A DNA stretch of 40,059 nt from Acidimicrobiaceae bacterium (GCA_947447225.1 CANFJV010000006.1:1-40059), one strand, 5' to 3'. Shown: positions 7,561 to 16,702, numbered from the stretch's first letter. Numbers and translations are program-made. Notes: generated by a model from the sequence alone, not told the origin.

Positions 7561-8439
7561 GTGCGGTTTAGTTACGCAGAGTCCATGGTCGATCCGACCT
7601 TTTATGCGCCACTCGCGCAAGCTGCTGAAGCGGCCGGATACGACTCCATGGTGATCCCAGACTCCATTTGCTATCCGCAAGAGTCAGAGTCGACCTACCC
7701 CTTCAACCCTGATGGCACGAGAGAGTTCTTGGAAGGTAAGCCCTTCATTGAACCGTTCACACTCATCCCTGCACTTGGCATGGTGACGACCACACTGCGC
7801 TTTGTCACGTTCGTCGTGAAGTTACCGATTCGCCACCCTGTGCTCGTGGCAAAGTCTGCAACCTCAACTGCCGTTTTGACGAATAATCGTCTGTTGCTCG
7901 GCGTTGGTACGTCGCCGTGGCGCGAGGACTACGAAATGCTTGGACTTCCCTGGGCGCGCCGAGGCAAGCGCATGGATGAGTCAATGGATATCTTGCGCGG
8001 CCTCATGGATGGAGAGTTCTTCTCCTACGACGGAGAGATCTACCAAGTCCCCGCCATCAAGCTGGCACCGGTGCCAACAGTGCCAGTTCCACTGCTTGTC
8101 GGTGGTCATGCAACGGCAGCACTCAGGCGTGCGGCAACGGTTGGTGATGGCTGGCTTCATGGTGGTGGCGACCCGGCGGAACTTCCAGGTTTGCTCGAAG
8201 AGTTGCGCCAACTTCGTGAAGAAGCCGGCACGCTTGACAAGCCATTTGAGACACATGTCATTTCTGCAGATGCCTACAGCGTCGATGGGGTGAAGCGACT
8301 CGAAGACCTTGGCGTCACCGACGTGATTGTGGGATTTCGTTGGCCCTACACCGTTGGTCCAGACCCAGAGTCGCTACAGACCAAATTGGACGCCATGAAT
8401 CGGTTCGCTGAATCTGTCATTGCAAAGGTAAAGGAGTAG
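7561..8439 (+). CDS. LLM-class F420-dependent oxidoreductase
   Basis: A 292-residue luciferase-like (bacterial TIM-barrel) flavin/F420 oxidoreductase. Typical pieces are the N-terminal FSYAESMVDPTFYAPLAQAAEAAGYD, RHPVLVAKSATSTAVLTNNRLLLGVGTSPW near residues 95-120, and PLLVGGHATAALRRAATVGDGWLHGG in the second half. Actinobacterial members use reduced F420 on varied organic substrates, and this one's substrate cannot be told. The start is a GTG directly after a G-rich ribosome binding site. A SnoaL-like gene follows after 2 nt with AAGGAG overlapping the end of this gene, so both should act in one pathway. The acyl-CoA synthetase is divergent and could share control through the inverted repeat. 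Confidence 0.85.
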   Translation: MRFSYAESMVDPTFYAPLAQAAEAAGYDSMVIPDSICYPQESESTYPFNPDGTREFLEGKPFIEPFTLIPALGMVTTTLRFVTFVVKLPIRHPVLVAKSATSTAVLTNNRLLLGVGTSPWREDYEMLGLPWARRGKRMDESMDILRGLMDGEFFSYDGEIYQVPAIKLAPVPTVPVPLLVGGHATAALRRAATVGDGWLHGGGDPAELPGLLEELRQLREEAGTLDKPFETHVISADAYSVDGVKRLEDLGVTDVIVGFRWPYTVGPDPESLQTKLDAMNRFAESVIAKVKE

Positions 8440-8441
8440 TC

Positions 8442-8885
8442 ATGGAAGAGCAGTTGACCGCCCGTGAACTCGGAGCAGCCTCAAGAGCCGCTGTCGCTCG
8501 AAAGGACAAAGAGGGATGGCTGGCCATCTTCGCGGAAGATGCAGTCGTTCAAGACCCAATTGGCAAGTCGCCCTTTGACCCAGAAGGAACTGGCCACCGC
8601 GGACGCGCAGCAATTGGCAAGTTCTACGACGAGGTCATCGCGTCATCGGAGAAGATCAAGTTCGACATCTTGAGCTCGAATCTTTGTGATGACGAAGTCG
8701 CCGACGTTGGCCTTATCTACACCTGGCTTGCCGGCGGAACCCATGTCGCCATTGTCCACTGCGTGTTCACCTACAAGAAGGTCCCAGGCAAGAACGAACT
8801 TGCGTCGCTGCGTGCCTACTGGGAATTCGGCGCAACCAAGTTGGTCGAAGCCAGCGAAGTTGACGAAGCCTCAATCCCTGGCTGA
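8442..8885 (+). CDS. SnoaL-like / nuclear transport factor 2 family protein
   Basis: A 147-residue protein with a cone-shaped alpha+beta barrel pattern typical of ketosteroid-isomerase/SnoaL-like proteins: an N-terminal helix, then WLAIFAEDAVVQDPIG, GRAAIGKFYDEVI, and a beta-rich C-terminal half with VAIVHCVFTY. The DPIG and EGTGHRGRAAI motifs match the group annotated as NTF2-like or steroid-delta-isomerase-related. Catalysis cannot be assigned from the sequence. It is co-transcribed with the upstream LLM oxidoreductase (2-nt gap, AAGGAG ribosome binding site) and ends 11 bp from the convergent quinone oxidoreductase gene. Confidence 0.8.
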   Translation: MEEQLTARELGAASRAAVARKDKEGWLAIFAEDAVVQDPIGKSPFDPEGTGHRGRAAIGKFYDEVIASSEKIKFDILSSNLCDDEVADVGLIYTWLAGGTHVAIVHCVFTYKKVPGKNELASLRAYWEFGATKLVEASEVDEASIPG

Positions 8886-8896
8886 CAACGCGTTGG

Positions 8897-9841
8897 TCAA
8901 GTAGTGACCAGCACAATTTTTCCGAGTTTCCCGCCGGCGGTGAAGCGCTCATAGGCATGAGCCACGTCGCTGAGCGGGAAACTCTGAAGAATCGGTACCC
9001 GAAGTTTGCCGCTCGTCAACAGCGGCAGCAGGTCCTCGCGAACGCCCTGAGCGACCGCAGCCTTTTCTTCCCGTGATCGAGCTCTTAGCGTTGCGCCAGT
9101 GAGTTGTGCTCGAGCCCCCATCAGGCCGAGCAGATTGAGCTCTACTTTGGCACCCGCGCCAACGCCAATCACACTTACTCGTGCTCCCATTGCAAGTGCG
9201 CCGAGGGCAACATCCAAACTTGGAGCCCCAACGAGTTCCAACACGACGTCATAGGGGCCGTAGTGTCCAACATCTTCGGGGACAATGACGTTGCTCGCAC
9301 CGAGACCGGCGACTTGTTCATGGCGTGAGGCGTCTCGAACTGACGCCACCACCGTGGCGCCGAGATTCACCGCAATCTGAATCGCCGCGGTACCGACTCC
9401 TCCGGCCGCTCCCGAGATGAGCACTCGATCTCCAGCCTTCAGTCGGGCTTGAGTGATGAGTGCATCATGCGCGGTTGAGAAGGCTTCGGCGAATCCACCG
9501 GCGCAGAGGAAATCAACCGAGTCAGGAACCACGAGCGCATGTGAGGCATCAATGAGGCAGTGGGTCGCCTGCGCTCCGCCAGCAACAATGCCCATGACTC
9601 TTGTGCCAACGGCAAGTGAGGAGACCTCGCTGCCACGTTCAACAACGGTGCCGGCGAATTCGAGTCCGGGGATATCAACGGGCGCTCCAGCAGGGGCTGG
9701 GTAGAACCCTCGTCGTTGCAAGATATCGGCGCCGTTTAAGCCGGCGGCGGCCACCTCAACCAAGACTTCTGTTGGTTGAGGTACCGGGTTCGGACGTTCC
9801 TCAATGAGGAGGTCTCCATCATGAATCACCACAGCGCGCAT
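8897..9841 (-). CDS. Zinc-type alcohol dehydrogenase-like NADPH:quinone oxidoreductase
   Basis: A 314-residue medium-chain dehydrogenase/reductase of the quinone oxidoreductase (QOR, PIG3-like) group. It has an N-terminal GroES-like domain (EVLVEVAAAGLNGADILQRRGFYP), then a Rossmann domain with ISGAAGGVGTAAIQIA at residues 143-157 for NADPH binding. The zinc-ligating Cys set of true alcohol dehydrogenases is missing, as expected for QORs. It should reduce quinones or enones with one or two electrons from NADPH. It has a clear ribosome binding site (AAAGGAGA) and a -10 element at 9864-9869. The neighbouring divergent glutathione peroxidase makes a role in oxidative or electrophile stress plausible but unproven. 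Confidence 0.87.
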   Translation of the reverse strand: MRAVVIHDGDLLIEERPNPVPQPTEVLVEVAAAGLNGADILQRRGFYPAPAGAPVDIPGLEFAGTVVERGSEVSSLAVGTRVMGIVAGGAQATHCLIDASHALVVPDSVDFLCAGGFAEAFSTAHDALITQARLKAGDRVLISGAAGGVGTAAIQIAVNLGATVVASVRDASRHEQVAGLGASNVIVPEDVGHYGPYDVVLELVGAPSLDVALGALAMGARVSVIGVGAGAKVELNLLGLMGARAQLTGATLRARSREEKAAVAQGVREDLLPLLTSGKLRVPILQSFPLSDVAHAYERFTAGGKLGKIVLVTT

Positions 9842-9863
9842 CGGCGTCTCCTTTGTGGCCTTG

Positions 9864-9869
9864 ACGCTA
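9864..9869 (-). promoter_or_regulatory. -10 element for quinone oxidoreductase gene
   Basis: TAGCGT on the minus strand, 22 nt before the ATG at 9841, with AAAGGAGA between. It abuts the palindrome TACCGGTA at 9868-9875, which may be an operator. Confidence 0.45.
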
Positions 9870-9902
9870 CCGGTATGGGTGGCCGAGCGTGGGGCGAGCG
9901 GT

Positions 9903-9908
9903 TATGTT
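9903..9908 (+). promoter_or_regulatory. -10 element of leaderless promoter (glutathione peroxidase)
   Basis: TATGTT exactly 6 nt before the ATG at 9915. It decides the start: an in-frame extension upstream to 9855 would place this promoter inside the coding sequence. Confidence 0.6.
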
Positions 9909-9914
9909 GAAGAA

Positions 9915-10403
9915 ATGACGATTACTTCTATTTCTCTGGCCAACCTCGACGGCACCCCAGGAGGCCTTGCACCGCTTGCTGGCAAGGCAATTCTGCTCGT
10001 GAACGTCGCATCGAAGTGTGGCCTTACGCCGCAGTATGAAGGACTCGAGCAATTGCAGAAGACCTACGGTTCACGTGGCTTCAGCGTTGTTGGTGTGCCC
10101 TGCAACCAGTTCCTTGGCCAAGAGCCCGGCACCCCAGAGGAAATCGCCACGTTCTGCTCCGCCACCTACGGCGTCACCTTCCCGTTGACCGAGAAGATCG
10201 AAGTGAATGGTGAAGGCCGCCACGAACTCTTCGACGTCTTGTGCGCGGTGCAAGATGCTGACGGCGAAGCTGGCGATGTGCAGTGGAACTTTGAGAAGTT
10301 CCTCATCCACCCAGATGGCGTGACCGTGCAGCGATTCCGTCCTGGCGTCGTCCCTGAAGACGATGGTCTCGTCGCAGCGATTGAAGCTGTACTTCCCGCC
10401 TAG
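9915..10403 (+). CDS. Glutathione peroxidase family protein (Cys type)
   Basis: A 162-residue thioredoxin-fold peroxidase. The active site is complete: Cys35 in VASKCGLTPQY, Gln69 in CNQFLGQEPG, and Trp124-Asn125 in WNFEKFL. The catalytic position is an ordinary TGT Cys codon, not selenocysteine. Bacterial Cys-type members generally reduce hydroperoxides with thioredoxin rather than glutathione, and actinobacteria lack glutathione, so thioredoxin or another thiol reductant is likely. The start at ATG 9915 is set by the leaderless promoter. The stop overlaps the GTG of the following HAD phosphatase gene by one base (TAGTG), so the two are translationally coupled. The divergent neighbour is a quinone oxidoreductase. 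Confidence 0.92.
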   Translation: MTITSISLANLDGTPGGLAPLAGKAILLVNVASKCGLTPQYEGLEQLQKTYGSRGFSVVGVPCNQFLGQEPGTPEEIATFCSATYGVTFPLTEKIEVNGEGRHELFDVLCAVQDADGEAGDVQWNFEKFLIHPDGVTVQRFRPGVVPEDDGLVAAIEAVLPA

Positions 10404-11092
10404 TGGGGCTTCAAAGCCTTCGGGCTGCCATCTTCGATATGGATGGCCTGCTCGTTGATACCGAGCGGCTTTGGCACCAAGCGGAGTTTGAAATCCTTGG
10501 GGACCTTGGGGTTCCCTTTGATCATGATGCTGGCCGCAAGTCCAAAGGCATGCGCGTCGACGAGGTCGTTGCCATGCATCATGGCGACTCTCCTTGGCCA
10601 TCGCCAAGCCAAGAAGACGTCGTCGCACAAATCCTCGATCGTGTGGGTGAGTTAGCGGAACAAGTCGGCAATTTGTTGCCCGGCGTGCTCTCCACCTTTC
10701 AGCTCTTTGATGACTTGAAGATTCCAAAGGTGTTGGCGTCATCAACGCCACATCGCCTCATTCGCCGAATCTTGGAACACTTTGACCTCTCGGAGCGTTT
10801 TGAAACGATTTCCTCGGCCGAAGATGAGCCCTATGGCAAGCCCAACCCTGGAGTGTTTTTGACGGCGGCCAAGACCATTGGTGTTGTTCCAACGGCATGT
10901 GTCGTGTTTGAAGATGCACCGGCCGGCGTGCTCGCAGCTAAAGCCGCTCGCATGACCTGCGTCGCCGTGCCAGATCCAACGGACCGAGAACACCGGTTTA
11001 TGGGCATTGCGGACCTTGTCCTGCCAACACTCGAGCACTTCACCTTGGACGAACTCGAACGCCTTGATGACCGGGTGTTCAAGAGTTCGTAA
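10403..11092 (+). CDS. HAD-superfamily phosphatase, HxpB/YniC-like
   Basis: A 229-residue HAD hydrolase of the beta-phosphoglucomutase-like subfamily. Motif I is FDMDGLLVDTE, with nucleophile Asp12 and acid/base Asp14. Next come a helical cap domain (about 20-85), motif II ASSTPH, motif III Lys in PYGKPNPGVFL, and motif IV FEDAPAGVLAAKAARM. The whole sequence recalls E. coli HxpB (YniC), which dephosphorylates 2-deoxyglucose-6-phosphate and hexitol phosphates, so a sugar- or sugar-alcohol-phosphate phosphatase is likely. The gene starts with GTG overlapping the peroxidase stop. Its last 14 bp overlap the end of the convergent glycosidase gene. Confidence 0.85.
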   Translation: MGLQSLRAAIFDMDGLLVDTERLWHQAEFEILGDLGVPFDHDAGRKSKGMRVDEVVAMHHGDSPWPSPSQEDVVAQILDRVGELAEQVGNLLPGVLSTFQLFDDLKIPKVLASSTPHRLIRRILEHFDLSERFETISSAEDEPYGKPNPGVFLTAAKTIGVVPTACVVFEDAPAGVLAAKAARMTCVAVPDPTDREHRFMGIADLVLPTLEHFTLDELERLDDRVFKSS

Positions 11093-13487
11093 ACGTCGAT
11101 GTGAGCGGCAGATCCGCCGCGGTCCACCCACAACTCGCGCTGTAGGTCCCAGGAGGCGTTGACCACACACCGTCTCGGATGACTTCCAGGCTTTGGCGTT
11201 CTAGGTTGAGGTTGACCCGAGCCGTTGCCCCAGCGGCCAACGTGGCAGAGCCAAAGGCCTTTAGTTGCAGGGGCTGCTCTCCAACCGCACTTGGGTAGGT
11301 GATGTAGCACTGCAACACTGCCCGGCCCGCCACGGTTCCCGTGTTGGTCAACAGTGCGTTGAGCGTCCAGCCCGTCCCGGAAGGTTTCACCGTGAGCGAT
11401 TTGGCGGCAAACGTGGTGTAGCTCAGGCCAAAGCCAAAGGGAAACAATGGTGAACGATGTTTGGCTTGGTAGTAGTGCATACCGAAAGCCAAAGGACGGC
11501 CATCATTTCCAACCAGTGCTTGACTGCCGTCTTGTTGGACTTGGGTCGCACTGTCGCCCGACACGCTGTTTGCATAGGTATCGGGAAAGGTGAGCGGGAG
11601 ATGGCCCGAAGGGTTGACCACACCGGTTAAAAGATTGGCCAGCGGCTTACCGCCAATTTGGCCAACAAGCCATGTGTCGACAACGGCGCCGACGAGGGAA
11701 AGCCACGGCATTGCAATGGGTCTGGCGGACTCCACCACGACCACGGTCTTTGGGTTAGCGAGCGCAACGGTTTGAATCAGTGCGTCTTGGAATCCTGGAA
11801 GTCCAATGGTGTCGTGGTCGTAGTCTTCTGAGGAGGCCGAGGCCACAAACACGACAGGGACCGCAACTTGTCGAGCGGTAGCTGCGGCAAGGCGAAGTGC
11901 ACTCTCGACACCTTGGAGACTGAAGGTCGGCGTTGTGCCAGTGGACTTCCAAGAAACCTCGACCTTGTGCAGACCGGCATCAAGGGTCATCACCCAGGTT
12001 GAGCGCTTGATGCCATCGCCACCTTGGAGATCAACCGACCCATATTTCGTGCCATCGACGCGTACGGTCGCCGTTGACGTGCCGTAGGTCGCATTCAGCT
12101 CGGCCAAGTACCGACCGCGACTCGGTGCGCTAAAGGTTGCCGAGGTGAGCGTGGGCTTTCCCGAACCAACACTTGCCTGCTTTTCCATCACCATGGTCGG
12201 TGCTTGTGCAGCGAATGCTGGTTGCACCTTCGTGCGAGAAGCGCCAACTGCGGTCGTGAGGGCTTGGGCGAAACTCACGGGCTGCTTGACCGGGACAAAG
12301 GAGGAACCGCCAACCGTGTAGGTCGGCGCGAGTGCAGCCGCTGATCCCAAGATCGCAATTGAAGGCGTCGTTGGGCTAAGTGGCAGGACGCCATTGTTCT
12401 TCAGGAGCACCATGGACTCATTTGCCACTTGCGTGGCGACCGCCACGCTTTGTGCAGTGGCGGCAGCTTTCGTTGCAGAGATCGTCGGTGGGTGATCCAT
12501 AAGGCCACGGTCGAAGAGTTCGGTAAGCACCTCGCGTACTCGTGTGGCAAGGAGTTCGCTGGAAAGGGTTCCCGCGGAAAGTGCTGCTTGTAGGCGAGTT
12601 GCTTGGGAAGGCTTGAACAGCGTTACGCCAGCCAAAAGAGCACCCACCGGGTTGTTGGTTGCGTTGAAGTCAGTGCGGAAGAATCCGGTTCCACCCCATG
12701 ATCGATACCGACTGACGAGCGACGGATCGGCGCAGTTCGCCACGGTGTTTACGGAGCCATAGGCGCACATCACGCCAAGTGGATCAACAGCAGCGACGAC
12801 TCGCCGGAACGGCGCTTCAAAGACTTCTTGACGAGTTTGGTCGTCCAGGGTCATTTTCGCCCCCACTCGATTTCGCTCATGGGTATAGACCGACAGGTGT
12901 TTGATGAGGACTTCAGTTCCATTGTCCACAATGGCTTGGGCCTCAGCGGTGCCCAAAAGACCAGCGAGAAATGGGTCTTCGCCGTACGTCTCGGCAATGC
13001 GGCCCCAAGTGGGCAGCACGGCCAAGTTGAGATCTGGTGCCTGAACAGCGGTTTGCCCCTTGGACCGGGCTGCGAGCGCAAGAGCGACGCCATAGTCATG
13101 GGCAACAGACGGATTGAAGGTCGCCGCCGTGGCAATGGACGCCGGAAGGGCATAACTGCCGGTGCTGATATTGCCGTTTGGTCCATCTTCAAGCACGAGC
13201 GCAGGAATGCAGTGCGCGGGTTGGTTTCCGAGAATGTTTTCTTGATCAGGAGCCGTGCCCAAATTGAGGAACGCAATTTGTTCCTTGGTCGACATTGAAG
13301 CCACGACCATGGCGGCGCGATCTGAGGAAGAAAGCAATTGCGCGTCGGGCTCCATCCACGGGCAGTTTGGCACTTGCGCGGCTTTTGCTGCGCTCGAATT
13401 GGTGAGCGCGATGAGCACCACAATAAGAAGTCCCGTCAGCGCAAATCGGCTGGTTCGACGATGGTGATGTGGTTTCGTCGAGTGCAC
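11079..13487 (-). CDS. Secreted glycoside hydrolase family 3 (beta-glucosidase-like)
   Basis: An 802-residue exported enzyme. An N-terminal His/Arg-rich segment leads into the hydrophobic LTGLLIVVLIALT (about 18-30), with a likely signal-peptidase site near AKA-AQ (about 37). The GH3 catalytic barrel shows EDGPNG (100-105), GRIAETYGEDPF (162-173), IKHL (195-198) and the predicted nucleophile Asp273 in FFRTDF. The second alpha/beta domain contains ESMVLLKNNGVLPL. A PA14-like insert lies around 440-520 (GRYLAELNATYG, GLHKVEVSW). A fibronectin-III-like end closes with CGWTAADLPL. Family members release glucose or xylose from beta-glycosides. The GTG start lies 6 nt after a weak -10 (TAGAAC). Confidence 0.88.
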   Translation of the reverse strand: MHSTKPHHHRRTSRFALTGLLIVVLIALTNSSAAKAAQVPNCPWMEPDAQLLSSSDRAAMVVASMSTKEQIAFLNLGTAPDQENILGNQPAHCIPALVLEDGPNGNISTGSYALPASIATAATFNPSVAHDYGVALALAARSKGQTAVQAPDLNLAVLPTWGRIAETYGEDPFLAGLLGTAEAQAIVDNGTEVLIKHLSVYTHERNRVGAKMTLDDQTRQEVFEAPFRRVVAAVDPLGVMCAYGSVNTVANCADPSLVSRYRSWGGTGFFRTDFNATNNPVGALLAGVTLFKPSQATRLQAALSAGTLSSELLATRVREVLTELFDRGLMDHPPTISATKAAATAQSVAVATQVANESMVLLKNNGVLPLSPTTPSIAILGSAAALAPTYTVGGSSFVPVKQPVSFAQALTTAVGASRTKVQPAFAAQAPTMVMEKQASVGSGKPTLTSATFSAPSRGRYLAELNATYGTSTATVRVDGTKYGSVDLQGGDGIKRSTWVMTLDAGLHKVEVSWKSTGTTPTFSLQGVESALRLAAATARQVAVPVVFVASASSEDYDHDTIGLPGFQDALIQTVALANPKTVVVVESARPIAMPWLSLVGAVVDTWLVGQIGGKPLANLLTGVVNPSGHLPLTFPDTYANSVSGDSATQVQQDGSQALVGNDGRPLAFGMHYYQAKHRSPLFPFGFGLSYTTFAAKSLTVKPSGTGWTLNALLTNTGTVAGRAVLQCYITYPSAVGEQPLQLKAFGSATLAAGATARVNLNLERQSLEVIRDGVWSTPPGTYSASCGWTAADLPLTSTFTNS

Positions 13488-13493
13488 CTACTT

Positions 13494-13499
13494 GTTCTA
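13494..13499 (-). promoter_or_regulatory. Weak -10 element of possible leaderless promoter (GH3 gene)
   Basis: TAGAAC on the minus strand exactly 6 nt before the GTG at 13487. The last base deviates from TAnnnT, so this is only a partial match to the window-wide pattern. Confidence 0.35.
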
Positions 13500-13537
13500 G
13501 TCGGATGCCGTCGCCATGCGAAGGGGTTGTGGCGACC

Positions 13538-13543
13538 TACCAT
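13538..13543 (+). promoter_or_regulatory. -10 element for ileS
   Basis: TACCAT 30 nt before the ileS GTG, followed by the ribosome binding site GAAGGAGAG at 13562-13570. The leader would be about 24 nt, too short for a T-box. Confidence 0.45.
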
Positions 13544-13573
13544 TGAGCACTGTCTCGAAGTGAAGGAGAGCGT

Positions 13574-16500
13574 GTGTTCCGCCCGGTTCCACCTGAGGTT
13601 GATCTCGTTGCCATGGAAGAAGCGGAGCTTGCCCGCTGGCGCGAGCATGGAATTTTCCAGGCCTCCATTGACCAACGAGCTGACGCAACTCCATGGGTGT
13701 TCTACGAAGGACCCCCTTCTGCCAATGGTCGACCGGGACTCCACCACGTGTGGGCTCGGTCCTACAAAGACTTGTTATGTCGTTTTCAAACCATGCGCGG
13801 CCATCGCGTCGAGCGTCGTGCTGGTTGGGATACCCATGGACTTCCCGTAGAAGTCCAGGTCGAAAAGTCCCTTGGCATTTCCGGCAAAGACCAAATCGAA
13901 GGCACCGTTGGCATTGCCGAGTTCACGCGACTTTGCAAAGAGTCAGTGCTGCAACATGTTGAAGAGTGGCGAAGTGTTACTGAACGCATTGGCTACTGGG
14001 TTGACTTAGATCGTGCCTATTGGACCTTTGACACGCCCTACATCGAGTCAGTGTGGTGGCAGCTCAAGCAAATGTTTGACCAAGGCCTGCTGTATGAAGA
14101 CCTGAAAGTCATTCCGTATTGCCCTCGCTGTGGAACGGCGCTGTCGAGTCACGAACTCGGCCAGCCCGGCGTCTATAGCGATGAAACCGAAGAGTCGGCC
14201 TATGTGTTGCTGCCACTTGTTGATGCCGACCCAAACATTGTTGGTACTGCCACCGCCCTTGTCGTGTGGACGACAACGCCATGGACCTTGTTGTCCAATG
14301 CCGGTGCAGCAGTGAATCCTGAGGTCACCTACGCCGTCGCCAATGGCGTGATTGTGGCAGAAGCGCTGGTGGCTTCTGTGCTCGGCGAGGACGCTGAGAT
14401 TACGAAGACCATGCGTGGGGCAGACCTCGTTGGTCTTCGCTACGAGCGACCCTTTGATGACCTGCCTGCTGCTGCGGGAACTGATGGCTGGCGCGTGGTG
14501 CCAGCGGACTATGTGACGACCGAAGACGGAACCGGGATTGTCCATCAATCACCCGCGTTTGGTGAGATTGACCGTCAAGTAGCAAAACTTCATGGCCTGC
14601 CAACGTTTAATCCAGTTGGGCCTGATGGCAGGTTCACCAATGAAGTGCCGTGGCTTGAAGGTCGAGAAGTGCGCGAAGCAAACTCGGCGATCAATGACGC
14701 GCTCGAGGCCAAGGGCCGTTTGCTCAAGCGCATGGCCTACACTCACGCGTTGCCGCATTGCTGGCGCTGCTCAACCACGCTCATTTACTGGGGAAAGCCA
14801 AGTTGGTATCTGGCCACGAGCACGCTCAAAGAAACAATGCTGAACGCCAATGAAGGCATTGACTGGCATCCCGCATCAATTCAGCATGGTCGCTTTGGTG
14901 ATTGGTTGGCCAACAATGTCGACTGGGCGCTCAGTCGAGACCGCTACTGGGGTACGCCGCTTCCGATCTGGCGATGTGACGCCAACCACGTGACCTGCAT
15001 TGGCTCGTTGGCGGAGCTGTCGACGCTTGCCGGAATTGATGTCACTGGAATTGACCCTCATCGTCCAAACATCGATGCGGTCACGATTCCCTGCCCAACG
15101 TGCAGCGAAACGGCAACTCGAGTCGCCCCAGTTATCGACGTGTGGTTTGACTCAGGAGCAATGCCCCTTGCCCAAGTTGGCTATCCCCATGTTGCCGGTT
15201 CAGAAAACTCGCTGCAGTACCCGGCTGACTACATCTCTGAAGCCATTGACCAAACCCGTGGTTGGTTCTATTCGCTGCTCGCGGTGAACACGTTGCTCGG
15301 CCGTGAAGCGCCCTATCGCCACGTGATGTCGCTCGGCCACATCGTCGATGCTGATGGCAAGAAGATGAGCAAGTCCCAGGGCAATGTGATCGACCCGTGG
15401 GAGATCTTGTCGACTCGTGGTGCTGATGCACTGCGCTGGTGGATGTTCTCGCAAGGATCGCCGTGGGCGTCGTCTCGCGTCAGTTTTGACGTCATTGACA
15501 ATGCGCTGCGCATGACCCTGCTGACGTGGTGGAACACCTATTCGTTCTTCATGACCTATGCCTCGCTCAATGGTTTTGACCCAAGCGACCCGCGTATTCC
15601 GGCGGAGGCTGAGCGGCCAGCACTTGATCGTTGGGCACTGTCGCGTCTTGAAGCAACCAAAACGGCAGTCACCAGTGGCCTTGAGGGCTACGAGCCCTTG
15701 GGCGCAGCCTCTGCGATTGAGCGTCTCGTTGACGACGTGTCGAACTGGTACGTCCGGCGCTCGCGTCGTCGCTTCTGGCGCACTGAAGCTGGCGCTCCGG
15801 TTGAAGATTCGCTTTCTGCGCAGGCAACCTTGCACACGATTTTGTTGGAACTGTCGCTCCTCATGGCGCCGTTCACCCCATTTTTGGCCGACTCGACCTA
15901 TCGCGAATTGTCCAATGCCAGAGCAACAGATTCGGTGCACTTGGCCAATTGGCCAGGAGAAGCACCGGGGCGAATTGATGACGCACTTGAAGCACAGATG
16001 GCCGTCACTCGTCGTCTTACCTCGCTTGGTCGGTCTTCTCGTGCCGATGCTGGCGTCAAAGTTCGCCAGCCACTTGCTCGAGCACTCGTGTTCTTGGCGC
16101 CAGGGTCTGCCCTTCCTCTGCTTGATGTGGTGGCAGAGGAGTTGAACGTCGATGCCGTTGAACTTGCGAGCGACCTCGCTGCAGTGCTTCGGTATGAAAT
16201 CGTGCCGAACTTCAAGACCCTCGGCCCCCGACTTGGCGACCGTGTACAACTTCTTCGTGCTGCGTTTGCAACGCTCGATGGTGCAGAGGTTGCGGCCGCG
16301 GTCGAGCAAGGTGCATCGTTTTCCGTGCAACTCGGTGACGAACTTGTCGACCTTGGTCCAAACGATGTCGAACTGCGAATGAAAAGTGAAGGCGCCTATG
16401 CCGTCACCCGCGATGGGGCAGAGGTCGTGGCCCTTGATCTCACGCTCACCGATCCGCTTCGACGTCGTGGACTTGCTCGAGACCTCATTCGACAAATTCA

Positions 16501-16702
16501 AGATCTTCGCAAAGCCACCGGCCTTGAGGTGAGTGACCGAATCGCTATTTGGTTAACCGGCGCAGATTACGTTTCGGAGCACTTCGAACTCATTGCGAGC
16601 GAAGTGTTGGCCGAGGCCATTACCGCGTCACCTGGAACTGGAGCGTCCTCGCCCATTGATCTCGACGGCCGCATCGCTGAGGTGTGGATCGAAAAGCGCT
16701 AA
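13574..16702 (+). CDS. ileS: Isoleucyl-tRNA synthetase, eukaryote-like (type 2)
   Basis: A 1042-residue class Ia aminoacyl-tRNA synthetase that charges tRNA-Ile. The HIGH-equivalent is GLHHVWARSYKD near residues 55-66, then RAGWDTHGLPVE. The editing domain lies around 200-400 (LVVWTTTPWTL). DVWFDSGAMP precedes KMSKS at 597-601 (GKKMSKSQGN). The anticodon-binding part contains YVRRSRRRFW, and the C-terminal extension lacks the zinc-binding Cys cluster of the E. coli type. The length and the HHV form of HIGH place it in the eukaryote-like branch, which is known for mupirocin tolerance. GTG start with ribosome binding site GAAGGAGAG. Its stop interlocks with that of the convergent marR-like gene (CTAA). 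Confidence 0.96.
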   Translation: MFRPVPPEVDLVAMEEAELARWREHGIFQASIDQRADATPWVFYEGPPSANGRPGLHHVWARSYKDLLCRFQTMRGHRVERRAGWDTHGLPVEVQVEKSLGISGKDQIEGTVGIAEFTRLCKESVLQHVEEWRSVTERIGYWVDLDRAYWTFDTPYIESVWWQLKQMFDQGLLYEDLKVIPYCPRCGTALSSHELGQPGVYSDETEESAYVLLPLVDADPNIVGTATALVVWTTTPWTLLSNAGAAVNPEVTYAVANGVIVAEALVASVLGEDAEITKTMRGADLVGLRYERPFDDLPAAAGTDGWRVVPADYVTTEDGTGIVHQSPAFGEIDRQVAKLHGLPTFNPVGPDGRFTNEVPWLEGREVREANSAINDALEAKGRLLKRMAYTHALPHCWRCSTTLIYWGKPSWYLATSTLKETMLNANEGIDWHPASIQHGRFGDWLANNVDWALSRDRYWGTPLPIWRCDANHVTCIGSLAELSTLAGIDVTGIDPHRPNIDAVTIPCPTCSETATRVAPVIDVWFDSGAMPLAQVGYPHVAGSENSLQYPADYISEAIDQTRGWFYSLLAVNTLLGREAPYRHVMSLGHIVDADGKKMSKSQGNVIDPWEILSTRGADALRWWMFSQGSPWASSRVSFDVIDNALRMTLLTWWNTYSFFMTYASLNGFDPSDPRIPAEAERPALDRWALSRLEATKTAVTSGLEGYEPLGAASAIERLVDDVSNWYVRRSRRRFWRTEAGAPVEDSLSAQATLHTILLELSLLMAPFTPFLADSTYRELSNARATDSVHLANWPGEAPGRIDDALEAQMAVTRRLTSLGRSSRADAGVKVRQPLARALVFLAPGSALPLLDVVAEELNVDAVELASDLAAVLRYEIVPNFKTLGPRLGDRVQLLRAAFATLDGAEVAAAVEQGASFSVQLGDELVDLGPNDVELRMKSEGAYAVTRDGAEVVALDLTLTDPLRRRGLARDLIRQIQDLRKATGLEVSDRIAIWLTGADYVSEHFELIASEVLAEAITASPGTGASSPIDLDGRIAEVWIEKR

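Noticed and set aside
9861-9866. TTGACG as a -35 for the glutathione peroxidase promoter
   Set aside because: It is 36 bp before the -10 at 9903, too far for a normal spacer.
10017-10019. Selenocysteine in the glutathione peroxidase
   Set aside because: The catalytic codon is TGT (Cys); there is no in-frame TGA.
13488-13573. T-box riboswitch upstream of ileS
   Set aside because: The gap is only 86 bp and the predicted leader about 24 nt, far too short; no T-box sequence is seen.
15200-16501. Long antisense open frame (433 codons) inside ileS
   Set aside because: The sense strand encodes unmistakable IleS; the antisense product has no recognisable motif and no promoter or ribosome binding site.
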